Of a DNA stretch of 64,000 nt, positions 62,467-64,000 are shown piece by piece. The notes under the pieces are model-generated. The model did no database searches. It was not told the DNA's origin and saw only the letters and a program-made list of their open reading frames with translations. The position numbers and the translations under genes are program-made. The DNA lies in assembly GCA_963707965.1 (NCBI GenBank), contig CAVPRR010000004.1, positions 558,001-622,000 of the forward strand, written 5' to 3'. This DNA is from VRUE01 sp963707965 (GTDB lineage Bacteria; Actinomycetota; Thermoleophilia; Solirubrobacterales; 70-9). Within the stretch, counting starts at the first letter, position 1. Every line of letters starts with the position of its first letter.

Positions 62467-64000
62467 ATGGCGCTGATCTCAGGGGAGAGTCTGGAGCGGG
62501 TCAAGCAGGCGGCGGACATCGTCGAGGTCATCTCCGCGCATACCGACCTGCGCCGCCAGGGCGCGCGCTGGGTCGGCCTCTGCCCGTTCCATGAGGAGCG
62601 GACGCCCTCGTTCTCGGTCGATGCCCAGGAGAAGCTCTACCACTGCTTCGGCTGCGGGGTGGGCGGCGACACGATCAAGTTCATCCAGGAGAAGGAGGGG
62701 CTGGGGTTTGCCGAGGCGGTGGAGCTGCTGGCCGACCGCTACGGGCTCGAGCTCGAGCACGAGCAGGACGACCCGAAGGCGGAGGCGAGGCGGCAGCAGC
62801 GCCGCCGCCTCAGCGAGCTGTTGGACCGAACCGCCACCTTCTATGCCGGCTACCTCTGGGACTCCGATGAGGCAGCCAGGGCTCGCAAGTACCTGGAGGA
62901 GCGCGGGCTGAGCGAGCAGACGCTGCGGGAATTCAGGGTCGGCTATGCGCCCAGCGCCTGGGACAGGGTGCTGATGCGCGGCCAGCGGGCCGGGTTCACA
63001 GTCGATGATCTGAGAGCCGTCGGCCTGGTGCAGCGGGGCAAGGGAGGGGGCGAGTACGACCGCTTCCGTTCGCGAATCATGTTCCCGATATGCGACCGTC
63101 GCGGGCGCACCCTGGGATTCGGCGGGCGGGCGATGCGCTCCGACCAGGGCGCCAAGTACGTCAACACCGCGGAGACGGACTTCTTCCACAAGAGCCACAT
63201 GCTGTATGGGATCGACCTTGCGAAACAGGCGATTGCCAAGGCGGGGCGGGCGGTCGTTGTCGAGGGCTATACCGACGTGCTGGCGCTGCACCAGGCTGGG
63301 ATGGCGGAGGCGGTCGGCGTGATGGGCACGGCGATCACCGCGGAGCAGGTGGCGGCGCTCTCGGGGATGGTCGAGGAGGTGGTGCTGGCGCTGGATGCGG
63401 ATTCGGCCGGGCAGGAGGCGATGCTGCGCGCGCAGCGGGTCGCGGCGGGGCGGCGGATGCGGATCCGCGTGGCAGCGATGCCGGACGGTGAGGATCCGGC
63501 AGAGATGATGGCCGAGGAGGGAGGCGCCGAGCGGTTCGGAGCGCTTGTCGAGGGGGCCGTCGACCTGCCCGCCTTCCAGGTCGGCCTGGTGCTCGATCGC
63601 ACCAGTGTTTCCTCGCCTTCCGAGCGCGACCGCGCGCTCAGGGAGGTGGCGCCGGTCCTGGCCGGGATGGGGGAGAGCGCGAGTCGGGACGACCTGGTGC
63701 GCCAGGTGGCCGAGCGCCTCGACCTGGAGCCGGCGCTGGTGATGGGACGGGTGACCGCAGCGCGGCCGCTGAGCGGGCGCGCAGCGGAACCGGTGAGCCA
63801 GGGCAGCAATGGCGCGCCGCGCCGTGCCGCAGAGCTGACATCGCGCGAACGTCGCGAGCGGGCGCTGCTGGCGATGTGCATCGCGCGACCCGGGGAGGGC
63901 AAGGACTATCTCGCCCGGCTCACCGACGAGCACCTTTCACCGACCGGTGAGCGCGCCACGGCATGGCTGCGAGAGCATCTCGACGACCCGGCCTCCAGCC
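62467..64000 (+). CDS. dnaG: DNA primase, N-terminal part
   Basis: The first 511 residues are visible; the gene runs off the window. The CHC2 zinc domain has CPFHEERTPSF and YHCFGCGVGGD; the TOPRIM domain has VVVEGYTDVLALHQAG and LALDADSAGQEAML; YGIDLAKQAIAKAGR and FGGRAMRSDQGAKYVNT complete the catalytic core. The start of the helicase-binding region is seen (SRERRERALLAMCI). It makes the RNA primers for replication. It probably belongs to the macromolecular-synthesis operon with rpoD downstream. Confidence 0.95.
   Translation, partial: MALISGESLERVKQAADIVEVISAHTDLRRQGARWVGLCPFHEERTPSFSVDAQEKLYHCFGCGVGGDTIKFIQEKEGLGFAEAVELLADRYGLELEHEQDDPKAEARRQQRRRLSELLDRTATFYAGYLWDSDEAARARKYLEERGLSEQTLREFRVGYAPSAWDRVLMRGQRAGFTVDDLRAVGLVQRGKGGGEYDRFRSRIMFPICDRRGRTLGFGGRAMRSDQGAKYVNTAETDFFHKSHMLYGIDLAKQAIAKAGRAVVVEGYTDVLALHQAGMAEAVGVMGTAITAEQVAALSGMVEEVVLALDADSAGQEAMLRAQRVAAGRRMRIRVAAMPDGEDPAEMMAEEGGAERFGALVEGAVDLPAFQVGLVLDRTSVSSPSERDRALREVAPVLAGMGESASRDDLVRQVAERLDLEPALVMGRVTAARPLSGRAAEPVSQGSNGAPRRAAELTSRERRERALLAMCIARPGEGKDYLARLTDEHLSPTGERATAWLREHLDDPASS

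Overview
The window is one continuous stretch of high-GC chromosome from an actinobacterium. The best fit is class Thermoleophilia (order Solirubrobacterales or a relative). This is inferred from gene content and gene order, not from a database search. Supporting signs are the actinobacterial order tlyA-nadK-recN-steA-steB-pyrG-xerD, a fused shikimate kinase/3-dehydroquinate synthase, a run of genes that start 6-10 bases after a TAnnnT -10 box (leaderless style), and small secreted proteins of a type I associate with that class. No tRNA, rRNA, CRISPR array, complete insertion sequence or prophage was found. Layout: 1-4566 holds hisS (3' part), aspS, a small DUF2007-like gene and an unusual mnmA fused to an IscU/NifU-like domain. 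4612-6801 (minus) holds a secreted Cys-repeat protein and an ECF sigma factor fused to its own anti-sigma-like zinc motif and membrane segment. 6939-16369 is a tight plus-strand run: alaS, ruvX, mltG, aroE, aroC, aroKB, aroQ and an M24 peptidase, most joined by 1-8 base overlaps. 16434-20056 carries accessory genes (diguanylate cyclase, M42 peptidase, SDR, secreted protein) lying between the M24 peptidase and efp. 20126-24317 resumes housekeeping: efp, nusB, an xseB-like gene, ispA and dxs. 24318-46093 is the accessory half of the window. It has a methyltransferase; a large secreted protein with 14 RCC1 repeats and four cadherin-like repeats, followed by a truncated relative; an FGGY kinase with a sphingosine-1-phosphate-lyase-like enzyme; an orphan nuoB; a frameshifted peroxiredoxin; stress and small-molecule enzymes (DJ-1/PfpI, O-methyltransferase, cupins, OsmC, GrpB, two GNATs, DUF4336); a RloC/Rad50-like ATPase that may be a defence protein; and a methyltransferase pseudogene with at least three frameshifts. 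Two copies of an unidentified structured element lie at about 24407-24476 and 45727-45797. Their hairpin keeps its shape although two of its base pairs have changed. 46094-64000 is again mostly housekeeping: tlyA, nadK, an MFS exporter, recN, steA, steB, a MraY/WecA-like transferase, pyrG, a 400-base repeat-rich gap with a MITE-like inverted repeat, an M20 peptidase, DUF3866, xerD, mutM, recO, dgt and the 5' part of dnaG. Working together, the aro genes make chorismate from dehydroquinate upward, ispA/dxs supply isoprenoid precursors, recN/recO/mutM/ruvX/xerD serve DNA repair and chromosome resolution, and steA/steB/mltG plus the MraY-like enzyme act at the cell envelope. Three loci (mltG, peroxiredoxin, methyltransferase) contain frameshifts. 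Some may be real decay and some may be sequence error.
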